Below are positions 17,174 through 23,873 of a DNA stretch of 32,014 bases, piece by piece; position 1 is the stretch's first letter, and each line of letters begins with the position of its first letter. Below the pieces are notes generated by a model that worked only from the letters and a program-made list of their open reading frames with translations, ran no database searches and had not been told where the DNA came from. Source of the stretch: Cupriavidus lacunae (GTDB lineage Bacteria > Pseudomonadota > Gammaproteobacteria > Burkholderiales > Burkholderiaceae); contig NZ_QKWJ01000083.1 of NCBI RefSeq assembly GCF_003353055.1, positions 420 to 32,433 on the forward strand, written 5' to 3'. The position numbers and the translations under genes are program-made.

Positions 17174-18049
17174 ATGGCCGGAACGAAAGAGATTCGAACC
17201 AAGATTAAGAGCGTGCAGAACACGCGCAAGATCACCAAGGCGATGGAGATGGTCGCCGCATCCAAGATGCGCAAGGCGCAGGAACGGATGCGCAATGCCC
17301 GTCCCTATGCCGAGAAAGTGCGCAACATCGCGGCGCACCTGGCTTCGGCCAACCCCGAGTTCAAGCACCCGTTCATGCAGGAGCGCGAAGTCAAGCGCGT
17401 CGGCATGATCGTGGTCACGACCGACAAGGGGCTGTGCGGCGGTCTGAACACGAACGTGCTGCGTGCCGTGACCAACGAGCTGAAGAGCCTGCAGGGTCGC
17501 GGCGTGGATGTGCAAGCCACCGCCATCGGCGGCAAGGGCATGCAGTTCCTGAGCCGCATCGGCGCCAAGGTGGCCTCGAATGTGGTGCAGCTCGGCGACA
17601 CCCCGCACCTGGAAAAGCTGATCGGCGCGATCAAGGTCCAGCTCGACGCATTCACCAATGGTGAAGTCGATGCGGTGTACATCGCGTACACCAAGTTCAT
17701 CAACACGATGAAGCAGGAACCGATGGTTGAGCAACTGCTGCCGCTCGCCGCCGACAAGCTGTCGCAGACGGAAGAAGAGAAGCGCGCCTACTCGTGGGAC
17801 TACATCTACGAGCCTGACGCGCAGACCGTGGTGGAAGAGCTGTTGGTTCGCTACGTCGAGGCGCTGGTGTACCAGGCCGTGGCCGAGAACATGGCGTCCG
17901 AACAGTCGGCGCGCATGGTGGCTATGAAGGCGGCATCCGACAATGCCAAGAACGTGATCGGCGAACTGCAGCTGGACTACAACAAGACCCGGCAGGCAGC
18001 GATCACCAAGGAATTGTCAGAGATCGTCAGCGGTGCGGCAGCGGTCTGA
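17174..18049 (+). CDS. atpG: F1Fo ATP synthase subunit gamma
   Basis: Subunit gamma is the 291-residue central rotor shaft. The N-terminal helix (KEIRTKIKSVQNTRKITKAM in part, about residues 5-24) and the C-terminal helix (MKAASDNAKNVIGELQLDYN, about 253-272) form the coiled coil that turns inside the alpha-beta ring. The central Rossmann-like part has TDKGLCGGLNTN near residue 84. GGAGAGG lies before the ATG. Confidence 0.97.
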   Translation: MAGTKEIRTKIKSVQNTRKITKAMEMVAASKMRKAQERMRNARPYAEKVRNIAAHLASANPEFKHPFMQEREVKRVGMIVVTTDKGLCGGLNTNVLRAVTNELKSLQGRGVDVQATAIGGKGMQFLSRIGAKVASNVVQLGDTPHLEKLIGAIKVQLDAFTNGEVDAVYIAYTKFINTMKQEPMVEQLLPLAADKLSQTEEEKRAYSWDYIYEPDAQTVVEELLVRYVEALVYQAVAENMASEQSARMVAMKAASDNAKNVIGELQLDYNKTRQAAITKELSEIVSGAAAV

Positions 18050-18082
18050 GGCGTTAAGAATTCAAGCTATCGGAGATACGAA

Positions 18083-19486
18083 ATGAGTATCGGAAATATT
18101 GTGCAGTGCATCGGCGCCGTGGTGGACATCGAGTTCCCGCGCGACGCGATGCCGAAGGTGTACGACGCGCTGGTGCTGGAAGACAGCGGCGAAACGTCGT
18201 TCGCCGAAAAGGGCCTGACGTTCGAAGTCCAGCAGCAGCTGGGTGACGGCGTGGTCCGTACCATTGCCCTCGGTTCGTCGGACGGCCTGCGCCGCGGCAT
18301 GCCGGTGAAGAGCACCGGCGCGCCGATCTCGGTGCCGGTGGGTCAAGGCACGCTGGGCCGCATTATGGATGTCCTGGGTCGCCCCATCGACGAAGCTGGC
18401 CCGATCGCTTCCGACGAGCGGCGCGCGATTCACCAGAAGGCGCCGAAGTTCGACGAACTGTCGCCTTCCACCGACCTGCTCGAAACCGGCATCAAGGTGA
18501 TCGACCTGATTTGCCCGTTCGCCAAGGGCGGCAAGGTGGGTCTGTTTGGTGGCGCAGGCGTGGGCAAGACCGTCAACATGATGGAGCTCATCAACAACAT
18601 CGCCAAGCAGCACAGCGGTCTGTCGGTGTTCGCCGGCGTGGGCGAGCGTACCCGTGAAGGGAACGACTTCTACCACGAAATGAAGGACTCGAACGTGCTC
18701 GACAAGGTGGCCATGGTGTTCGGCCAGATGAACGAGCCGCCGGGCAACCGTCTGCGCGTGGCACTTTCCGGCCTGACCATGGCCGAGAAGTTCCGCGACG
18801 AGGGCCGTGACATCCTGTTCTTCGTCGACAACATCTACCGCTACACGCTGGCTGGTACCGAAGTGTCGGCACTGCTGGGCCGTATGCCTTCCGCCGTGGG
18901 CTACCAGCCGACGCTGGCAGAAGAAATGGGCAAGCTGCAGGAGCGTATTACGTCGACCAAGACTGGCTCGATTACGTCGATCCAGGCCGTCTACGTGCCT
19001 GCGGATGACTTGACCGACCCGTCGCCGGCTACCACCTTCCTGCACCTGGACTCGACCCTGGTGCTGTCGCGTGACATTGCCGCTCTCGGTATCTACCCCG
19101 CAGTGGACCCGCTCGACTCGACCTCGCGTCAGATGGACCCGCAAGTGGTTGGCCAGGAGCACTACAACGTTGCGCGCGCAGTACAGCAGACCCTGCAGCG
19201 CTACAAGGAACTGCGCGACATCATCGCGATTCTGGGCATGGACGAGCTGTCGCCGGAAGACAAGATGGCCGTGAACCGCGCTCGTAAGATCCAGCGTTTC
19301 CTGTCGCAGCCGTTCCACGTGGCCGAAGTGTTCACGGGTTCGCCGGGCAAGTACGTGCCGCTGAAGGAAACCATCCGTGGTTTCAAGATGCTGGTGGATG
19401 GCGAGTGCGATCACCTGCCCGAGCAGGCGTTCTACATGGTCGGCTCGATCGACGAAGCCTTCGAAAAGGCCAAGAAGCTCCAGTAA
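18083..19486 (+). CDS. atpD: F1Fo ATP synthase subunit beta
   Basis: Subunit beta is the catalytic F1 subunit, 467 residues. The P-loop GGAGVGKT is at 156-163. The catalytic glutamate lies in GVGERTREGND (about 184-194), and the DELSEED-lever segment appears as DELSPEDK near residue 391. The Walker B Asp is in ILFFVDNIYRYT. GGAGA lies 6 bases before the ATG. The 33-base gap to atpG holds nothing else. Confidence 0.98.
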   Translation: MSIGNIVQCIGAVVDIEFPRDAMPKVYDALVLEDSGETSFAEKGLTFEVQQQLGDGVVRTIALGSSDGLRRGMPVKSTGAPISVPVGQGTLGRIMDVLGRPIDEAGPIASDERRAIHQKAPKFDELSPSTDLLETGIKVIDLICPFAKGGKVGLFGGAGVGKTVNMMELINNIAKQHSGLSVFAGVGERTREGNDFYHEMKDSNVLDKVAMVFGQMNEPPGNRLRVALSGLTMAEKFRDEGRDILFFVDNIYRYTLAGTEVSALLGRMPSAVGYQPTLAEEMGKLQERITSTKTGSITSIQAVYVPADDLTDPSPATTFLHLDSTLVLSRDIAALGIYPAVDPLDSTSRQMDPQVVGQEHYNVARAVQQTLQRYKELRDIIAILGMDELSPEDKMAVNRARKIQRFLSQPFHVAEVFTGSPGKYVPLKETIRGFKMLVDGECDHLPEQAFYMVGSIDEAFEKAKKLQ

Positions 19487-19494
19487 GCGGCGTC

Positions 19495-19576
19495 TTTCGC
19501 CTTCATGCGTCGTTGCGGCTGCCTTGCCGTAGTTAATCTACTGTCTGCGGCGGCCGCGCCTGGCACGAAGGCGAAA
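19495..19576 (+). other. Long-range stem enclosing the atpD-atpC junction
   Basis: TTTCGCCTTC (19495-19504), starting 8 bases after the atpD stop, pairs perfectly with GAAGGCGAAA (19567-19576). The enclosed 62 bases can form further stems, including GTAG-TTAAT-CTAC and GCGGC with GCCGC. The result is a multi-branched structure filling the junction. Confidence 0.6.
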
Positions 19577-19581
19577 TACTT

Positions 19582-19601
19582 GCTTCCCATATACGGGAAG
19601 C
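19582..19601 (+). other. Hairpin just before the atpC ribosome binding site
   Basis: GCTTCCC (19582-19588) and GGGAAGC (19595-19601) form a perfect 7-bp stem with the loop ATATAC. It ends 10 bases before the AGGAGA of atpC, so it could shape access to that site. Confidence 0.65.
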
Positions 19602-19628
19602 CAAAGCTTTCAGGAGAAAGGATCTGAT

Positions 19629-20045
19629 ATGGCAACCATTCTTGTAGACGTCGTCAGCGCGGAAACGTCGATCTTCTCCGGCCAGGCGAAGTTCGTGGCG
19701 CTGCCGGGCGAGTCGGGTGAGCTGGGCATCCTGCCGGGCCACACGCCGCTGATCACGCGCATCCAGCCGGGTGCGGTGCGCATCGAGAAGGAAGACGGCA
19801 GCGAAGAGTTCGTGTTCGTTGCCGGCGGCATTCTCGAAGTGCAGCCCAAGCACGTCACCGTGCTGGCCGACACCGCGATCCGCGGTGGCGACCTGGACGA
19901 AGCCAAGGCGCAGGAAGCCAAGCGCGCTGCCGAGGAGCTGATGCAGAACCAGAGCAGCGACCTCGACCTGGCCCGTGCCCAGAGCGAACTGGCCGTGGCC
20001 GCCGCGCAACTGGCAGCCATCGCCCGTCTGCGCCGGAAGAAGTAG
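19629..20045 (+). CDS. atpC: F1Fo ATP synthase subunit epsilon
   Basis: Subunit epsilon is the 138-residue rotor subunit that couples gamma to the c-ring and inhibits ATP hydrolysis. The N-terminal beta-sandwich carries the conserved ALPGESGELGILPGHTPLIT block (about 24-43). The C-terminal helices (LDLARAQSELAVAAAQLAA, about 112-130) form the inhibitory arm. It is the last gene of the operon, 142 bases after atpD, behind a structured junction, and is followed by two hairpins. Confidence 0.97.
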   Translation: MATILVDVVSAETSIFSGQAKFVALPGESGELGILPGHTPLITRIQPGAVRIEKEDGSEEFVFVAGGILEVQPKHVTVLADTAIRGGDLDEAKAQEAKRAAEELMQNQSSDLDLARAQSELAVAAAQLAAIARLRRKK

Positions 20046-20059
20046 GCATTGAGCAGGAC

Positions 20060-20088
20060 TGTCGCATTGTTGTTTTTTCGATGCGACA
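20060..20088 (+). other. Hairpin after atpC
   Basis: TGTCGCAT (20060-20067) and ATGCGACA (20081-20088) form a perfect 8-bp stem with a T-rich 13-base loop. It lies between the atpC stop and the main terminator and probably protects the mRNA 3' end. Confidence 0.6.
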
Positions 20089-20091
20089 TTT

Positions 20092-20122
20092 AAAAAAAGG
20101 CAGCCGAGAGGCTGCCTTTTTT
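20092..20122 (+). terminator. Intrinsic terminator of the atp operon
   Basis: AAGGCAGCC (20097-20105) and GGCTGCCTT (20110-20118) form a stem around the loop GAGA, extended by seven A's on the left pairing with six T's on the right. The A-tract and T-tract make it able to work in both directions. It is the strongest terminator in the window. Confidence 0.93.
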
Positions 20123-20755
20123 GTTGGCGTGGCGATATGCTTTTGTTGCGTCTGGACAAAAAAAAGCGCGCGGGCCGGGGAGGCTCCGCGCGGACGGGAA
20201 AATCCCTTCGAGGGGTCAATTCGAAGGAACGGGTTCGGTCCAGGTCGACAATCAAGGCGCAACGGATACCCAAATATCCGCCCACAGGCCGCAAAGGCCA
20301 CGCGCTACAACGGTCTTACTGGTGCTCCGGTCCAGCAGCTTTCTGCTGGATCGGAAAATCGGGTTACTGCCGGAAACGCTTGAAAAAGGCTTTCTTCACC
20401 ACACCCCATTTAGTCTGCATTGCCATTTTCACCGGGGTGTCACGCCCCTGGACAGCGGGTGTGTCAATGCATTGTGGGGGAAACTCCCCGGCATGGCAGT
20501 AACAAAATGTATCGTTTTGAAAGAAGTTGAAAGCCCGAACCCTTAAAATCAGGCGTGATCGGCATATTTTTGCGCGTTGACGTCACGTTCGCTGCAAATG
20601 CGTGCCGTTGGATTATCTTTCCGCGCCCATTTTCCATGTTCGTTTGCGCACCAATTGCTGCGTGACAATTGCGGTTACGATTCAGTACGCCCGCGGCCGC
20701 CTTGTCACGTTCTTGGCCTGCCCGCGGCGCGCCCCTGCCTACCCACGGAGATGCG
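20123..20755. other. Non-coding stretch with a cluster of hairpins after the atp operon
   Basis: No gene is supported in these 633 bases; the open frames lack codon bias and recognisable domains. Four perfect or near-perfect hairpins lie within 190 bases. They are CGCGCGG/CCGCGCG (20167-20192), CCTTCGA/TCGAAGG (20205-20227), CGGATA/TATCCG (20263-20280) and a 12-bp stem built on TCCAGCAG/CTGCTGGA (20327-20354). TAAAAT (20544-20549) resembles the atp -10 box, including the preceding CCCT, but has no well-spaced -35. The part from 20560 to 20745 is AT-richer and is the likely promoter region of the next gene. A structured small RNA is possible around 20160-20360. Confidence 0.45.
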
Positions 20756-21196
20756 ATGCCGCCTGAGATGCAGCAAGCCATACACGCCATGCTGGCAATG
20801 AAGACCGTAGCCGTGGTCGGCCTGTCCGACCGCCCGGAGCGGCCCAGCCACGAGGTGGCCGAGTTCCTGCAAGGCCACGGCTTTCGCATTGTGCCGGTCA
20901 ATCCGCGCCATGCCGGCGAACGTATCCTGGGCGAGACCTGCCACGCCACCCTGCGCGAGGCCGCCGACGCCGCCGCCGCGGCGGGCGCCCCCATCGAATG
21001 GGTCGATATCTTTCGCCGCGCCGAGCAAACGCCTGCCGTGGTCGACGAGGCCATCGCCATTGGCGCGCGCGGGGTCTGGCTGCAGCTTGGCATTGTCAAC
21101 GACCAGGCCGTGCGCCGCGCCGCCGGGGCGGGGCTGCTGGCGGTGCAGGACTGCTGCAGCAAGGTCGAGTTGACGCGCCAGCTTGGCCTGGACTGA
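20756..21196 (+). CDS. CoA-binding domain protein (YccU-like)
   Basis: The 146-residue protein is a single Rossmann-type CoA-binding domain like the N-terminal domain of acyl/succinyl-CoA synthetases. The N-terminal block KTVAVVGLSDRPERPSHEVA (about 16-35) holds the nucleotide loop, followed by HGFRIVPVNPRHAGERILG. GVWLQLGIVND lies near residue 102, and a cysteine pair DCCSKVE is near the C-terminus. I choose the ATG at 20756 because GGAG (20747-20750) is 5 bases upstream. Standalone proteins of this kind bind CoA, but their role is not settled. The next gene starts 58 bases on, after a pyrimidine-rich spacer, and may be co-transcribed. Confidence 0.88.
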   Translation: MPPEMQQAIHAMLAMKTVAVVGLSDRPERPSHEVAEFLQGHGFRIVPVNPRHAGERILGETCHATLREAADAAAAAGAPIEWVDIFRRAEQTPAVVDEAIAIGARGVWLQLGIVNDQAVRRAAGAGLLAVQDCCSKVELTRQLGLD

Positions 21197-21254
21197 TATC
21201 CGGCCTTCTTCTCCTCACTTCTCACTTCTCCAGCTTTCCGACCTGCCGCCGACC

Positions 21255-22205
21255 ATGGCCATCGATCCGCAACTGCTTGCCTATTACCGCCGCCTGGCCG
21301 ACCGCTATGCCGCTGAGCCGGCGTCCGCCGACATTCCTGCCCAGCGGGCACGCTTTGCAGAGATTGCGGCCGCGTCGCTGTTACCGGACCCGGAAGGTAT
21401 CGCCGTGCAGGACCTGGAGGTGGCGCTGGCCGGCCGTACCCTCGGGGCGCGGTTGTTCCGCCCGGCCGGCGTGGCCGCGCCGCGGCTGGTGGTCTATTTC
21501 CACGGCGGCGGGTGGGTGATCGGCTCGCCGCAGACGCACCATACCGTGGCGGCCTTGCTGGCGGCCGATACCGGCTGTGCCGTGGCCAGCGTCGACTACC
21601 GCCTCGCACCCGAACACGCCTTCCCGGCGCCCTGCGACGATGCCGCCGAGGCCGTCCTGTGGTTTGCCGGCCAGCGCCAGGCCCTGGGGCTGGCGCCAGG
21701 CTTCCTGGCGGTGGCCGGCGACAGCGCCGGCGGCCATCTGGCGGCCCAGGCCACGCAGCGGCTCAATGCCGGCGACGCCGTGCGGGTCGATGCCCAGCTG
21801 CTGGTCTATCCGGTCACGGCGCCCGTGCTCAGCACCGAGAGCTACCGTGCCTTCGCCGACGGCCCCGGCCTTACGCGTGACGAGATGGCCTGGTTCTGGA
21901 CCCAGTTCATCGGCGCAGAGGGCCTGGCACTGGGCGCCGCCCACGGCGATCCGCGCGTGCACCTGATGGCCGCGCCGCCGGTGCGTCCGCCCGCCACCGT
22001 GCTGATGGTGGCCGCGCACGATGTGCTGCGCGACGACGGCCTGGCCTATGCCGACTTCCTGGTGCGCCACGACGCCCCGGTGATCACCATCGAGGCCAGC
22101 GGCATGACCCATGGCTTCGCGCGGCTGCAGCCCGATGCCGAGCGCGCGCGCGAGTGGATGCGGCGCGCCGCGTCGGCCTTCGCCGGGATGATCGACGACG
22201 TCTGA
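21255..22205 (+). CDS. Alpha/beta hydrolase, hormone-sensitive-lipase family esterase
   Basis: The 316-residue protein has the oxyanion-hole motif HGGGW (83-87) and the nucleophile elbow GDSAGG with S157. The acid D256 (AAHDVLRDDG) and H286 (GMTHGF) complete the triad, the pattern of HSL/family IV esterases. Family members cleave short-chain carboxylic esters in the cytoplasm. The frame is open 24 codons upstream, but the domain starts normally at this ATG. No good ribosome binding site is visible. hemE follows 52 bases later. The substrate is unknown, and a role as an acetylated-compound deacylase is equally possible. Confidence 0.9.
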   Translation: MAIDPQLLAYYRRLADRYAAEPASADIPAQRARFAEIAAASLLPDPEGIAVQDLEVALAGRTLGARLFRPAGVAAPRLVVYFHGGGWVIGSPQTHHTVAALLAADTGCAVASVDYRLAPEHAFPAPCDDAAEAVLWFAGQRQALGLAPGFLAVAGDSAGGHLAAQATQRLNAGDAVRVDAQLLVYPVTAPVLSTESYRAFADGPGLTRDEMAWFWTQFIGAEGLALGAAHGDPRVHLMAAPPVRPPATVLMVAAHDVLRDDGLAYADFLVRHDAPVITIEASGMTHGFARLQPDAERAREWMRRAASAFAGMIDDV

Positions 22206-22230
22206 GCGGCATCCTCCCGCGGCCATCCCT

Positions 22231-22236
22231 TAGAAT
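22231..22236 (+). promoter_or_regulatory. Possible -10 box of the hemE promoter
   Basis: TAGAAT matches the -10 consensus at 5 of 6 bases and is preceded by CCCT, as is the atp -10. No convincing -35 lies upstream, so this is tentative. The leader would be about 16-20 bases. Confidence 0.35.
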
Positions 22237-22257
22237 GGCGGTCTTACGAGGATGATC

Positions 22258-23349
22258 ATGACCGCACTGCAGAACGATACCTTCCTGCGCGCGCTGCGCC
22301 GCCAGCCAACTGAATACACGCCGCTGTGGCTGATGCGCCAGGCAGGCCGCTACCTGCCCGAGTACAACGCCACGCGCGCCCGCGCCGGCAGCTTCCTCGG
22401 GCTGGCCAAGAACCCGGCCTACGCCACCGAAGTGACACTGCAGCCGCTGGACCGCTACCCGCTGGACGCGGCCATCCTGTTTTCCGACATCCTGACTGTG
22501 CCGGATGCAATGGGCCTGGGCCTGTCGTTCGCGCAGGGCGAGGGCCCGCGCTTCGCTCATCCGCTGCGCACCGAAGCCGACGTGCAGAAGCTGGCTGTGC
22601 CCGACATGGCGTCGCTGCAGTATGTCTTTGACGCCGTGCGCGAGATTCGCCGCGCGCTGGTCCAGGACGGCAGCCAGCGCGTGCCGCTGATCGGGTTTTC
22701 GGGCAGCCCCTGGACGCTGGCCTGCTACATGGTCGAGGGCGGCGGTTCGGACGACTTCCGCACGGTCAAGGCGATGATGTACGGCCGCCCGGACCTGATG
22801 CACCGCATCCTCGAGGTCAACGCCCAGGCGGTGACGACTTACCTGAACGCCCAGATCGAGGCCGGCGCGCAGGCCGTGATGATTTTCGACACCTGGGGCG
22901 GGGCGCTGGCCGACGGGATGTACCAGGCGTTTTCGCTGGCCTATATGCGCCGCGTGCTGGCCGGCCTGAAGCGCGAGCACGAGGGCCAGCAAGTGCCGGC
23001 GATCGTGTTCACCAAGGGCGGTGGCCTGTGGCTGGAGGCGCTCGCCGACACCGGTGCCGATGCCATCGGGCTGGACTGGACCGTCAACCTGGCCGAGGCG
23101 CGCCGGCGCACCGGTGGCCGCGTGGCGCTGCAGGGCAATATCGACCCGACCGCGCTCTTTGCCCCCGAGGCCGCCATCCGCGAGCAGGTGCGTGGCGTGC
23201 TGGACAGCTATGCCGCGGGTGGCGGCAGCGATGGCCATGTCTTCAATCTTGGCCATGGCATTTCGCAGTTCACGCCGCCCGAGAGCGTTTCGGTCCTGGT
23301 CGACGAAGTCCATCGTCATAGCCGCCAGCTGCGCGCAGCGCAGAAGTAA
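22258..23349 (+). CDS. hemE: Uroporphyrinogen decarboxylase
   Basis: HemE removes four carboxyl groups from uroporphyrinogen III to give coproporphyrinogen III in heme synthesis. It is cytoplasmic and needs no cofactor. The 363-residue product has the substrate-binding RQAGRYLPEY (27-36) and the catalytic-region aspartate D77 in FSDIL. It also has GFSGSPWTLACYMVEGGGS, and NLGHGISQFTPPE near the C-terminus. I choose the ATG at 22258 over the one at 22252 because the AGGA at 22249-22252 then has a usable spacing. Confidence 0.97.
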   Translation: MTALQNDTFLRALRRQPTEYTPLWLMRQAGRYLPEYNATRARAGSFLGLAKNPAYATEVTLQPLDRYPLDAAILFSDILTVPDAMGLGLSFAQGEGPRFAHPLRTEADVQKLAVPDMASLQYVFDAVREIRRALVQDGSQRVPLIGFSGSPWTLACYMVEGGGSDDFRTVKAMMYGRPDLMHRILEVNAQAVTTYLNAQIEAGAQAVMIFDTWGGALADGMYQAFSLAYMRRVLAGLKREHEGQQVPAIVFTKGGGLWLEALADTGADAIGLDWTVNLAEARRRTGGRVALQGNIDPTALFAPEAAIREQVRGVLDSYAAGGGSDGHVFNLGHGISQFTPPESVSVLVDEVHRHSRQLRAAQK

Positions 23350-23395
23350 CGGTGACAGTATGCGGGCGGGCTGGGGGCTGCTGCGGTGCCGTGTA

Positions 23396-23434
23396 CCGCA
23401 GCGCTCCGGCCCTCCGGCGTACCCAGTGCTGCGG
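23396..23434. other. Hairpin after hemE
   Basis: CCGCAGCGCT (23396-23405) pairs with AGTGCTGCGG (23425-23434) with one G-T pair and a 19-base loop. No T-run follows directly. The sequence GTACCCAGTGCTGCGG recalls the hairpin after rsmG (GTACCCAGCGCCGCG). Confidence 0.5.
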
Positions 23435-23698
23435 GAGCCGCGCCGCCGGACCCTGTCAAGTTAACTTTTTCGCCAGCATTCGCCAAAAAGGTGCTCGGAC
23501 TTGACTGACGGCCCTTGACTTATGCACACCAATAGGTTTGCCGCAGTGCAGGACAGGGTTATTCCCTAACCTATCCGGGGGATGTTTGCAAGCCCTTGAT
23601 TTTTAAGGATTTGGAAGATTTGCAAAGCAGGGTCCGATGCCGGTGGATCCCTTGTTTCTCGGGGGTTTCCGGCCTGCCGAAGCGACTTTTCAACAAAG

Positions 23699-23707
23699 TT
23701 ATCCACA
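23699..23707 (+). promoter_or_regulatory. DnaA box (perfect) upstream of priA
   Basis: TTATCCACA is the consensus DnaA box. It is 167 bases upstream of priA, in an AT-richer non-coding region that also has the one-mismatch box TTATGCACA at 23520. This could reflect DnaA control of priA or a DnaA-titration site; there are too few boxes for an origin. Confidence 0.55.
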
Positions 23708-23873
23708 GGGGCGGTGGAAATAGTGGAAAACCAGTCATCTATCATCGACTTAGGGCCACATTTGAAGTTTTACTTTAAGTTGATGTTGCGCCGCACACTA
23801 ACTTTCCGTCGTCCACACACCTGCCGCCCGCTGCACAACAGTTGCGCAAAGGCGGTGCACCAGGAAGGGCCAA

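Larger units (their letters stand above)
23350..23873. other. AT-richer intergenic region between hemE and priA
   Basis: These 524 bases hold no supported gene; the one 60-residue frame (23596-23778) has no family character. From about 23455 the G+C content falls well below that of the neighbours. Features seen are a direct repeat TTCGCCA-GCA-TTCGCCA near 23469-23485, two TTGACT hexamers (23501 and 23515), the near-match DnaA box TTATGCACA (23520-23528) and a perfect box at 23699. The priA promoter must lie here, but I cannot choose it. Confidence 0.5.

Noticed and set aside
19311..19326. CGTTCCACGTGGCCGA in atpD as a parS variant
   Set aside because: Only the inner part fits and the outer arms fail.
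20081..20546. Frames of 100-141 codons after atpC
   Set aside because: They begin at or near the atp terminator, have mixed composition and no domain, and cross several hairpins.
23596..23778. A 60-codon frame between hemE and priA
   Set aside because: It lacks a ribosome binding site and recognisable similarity, and covers the DnaA box.
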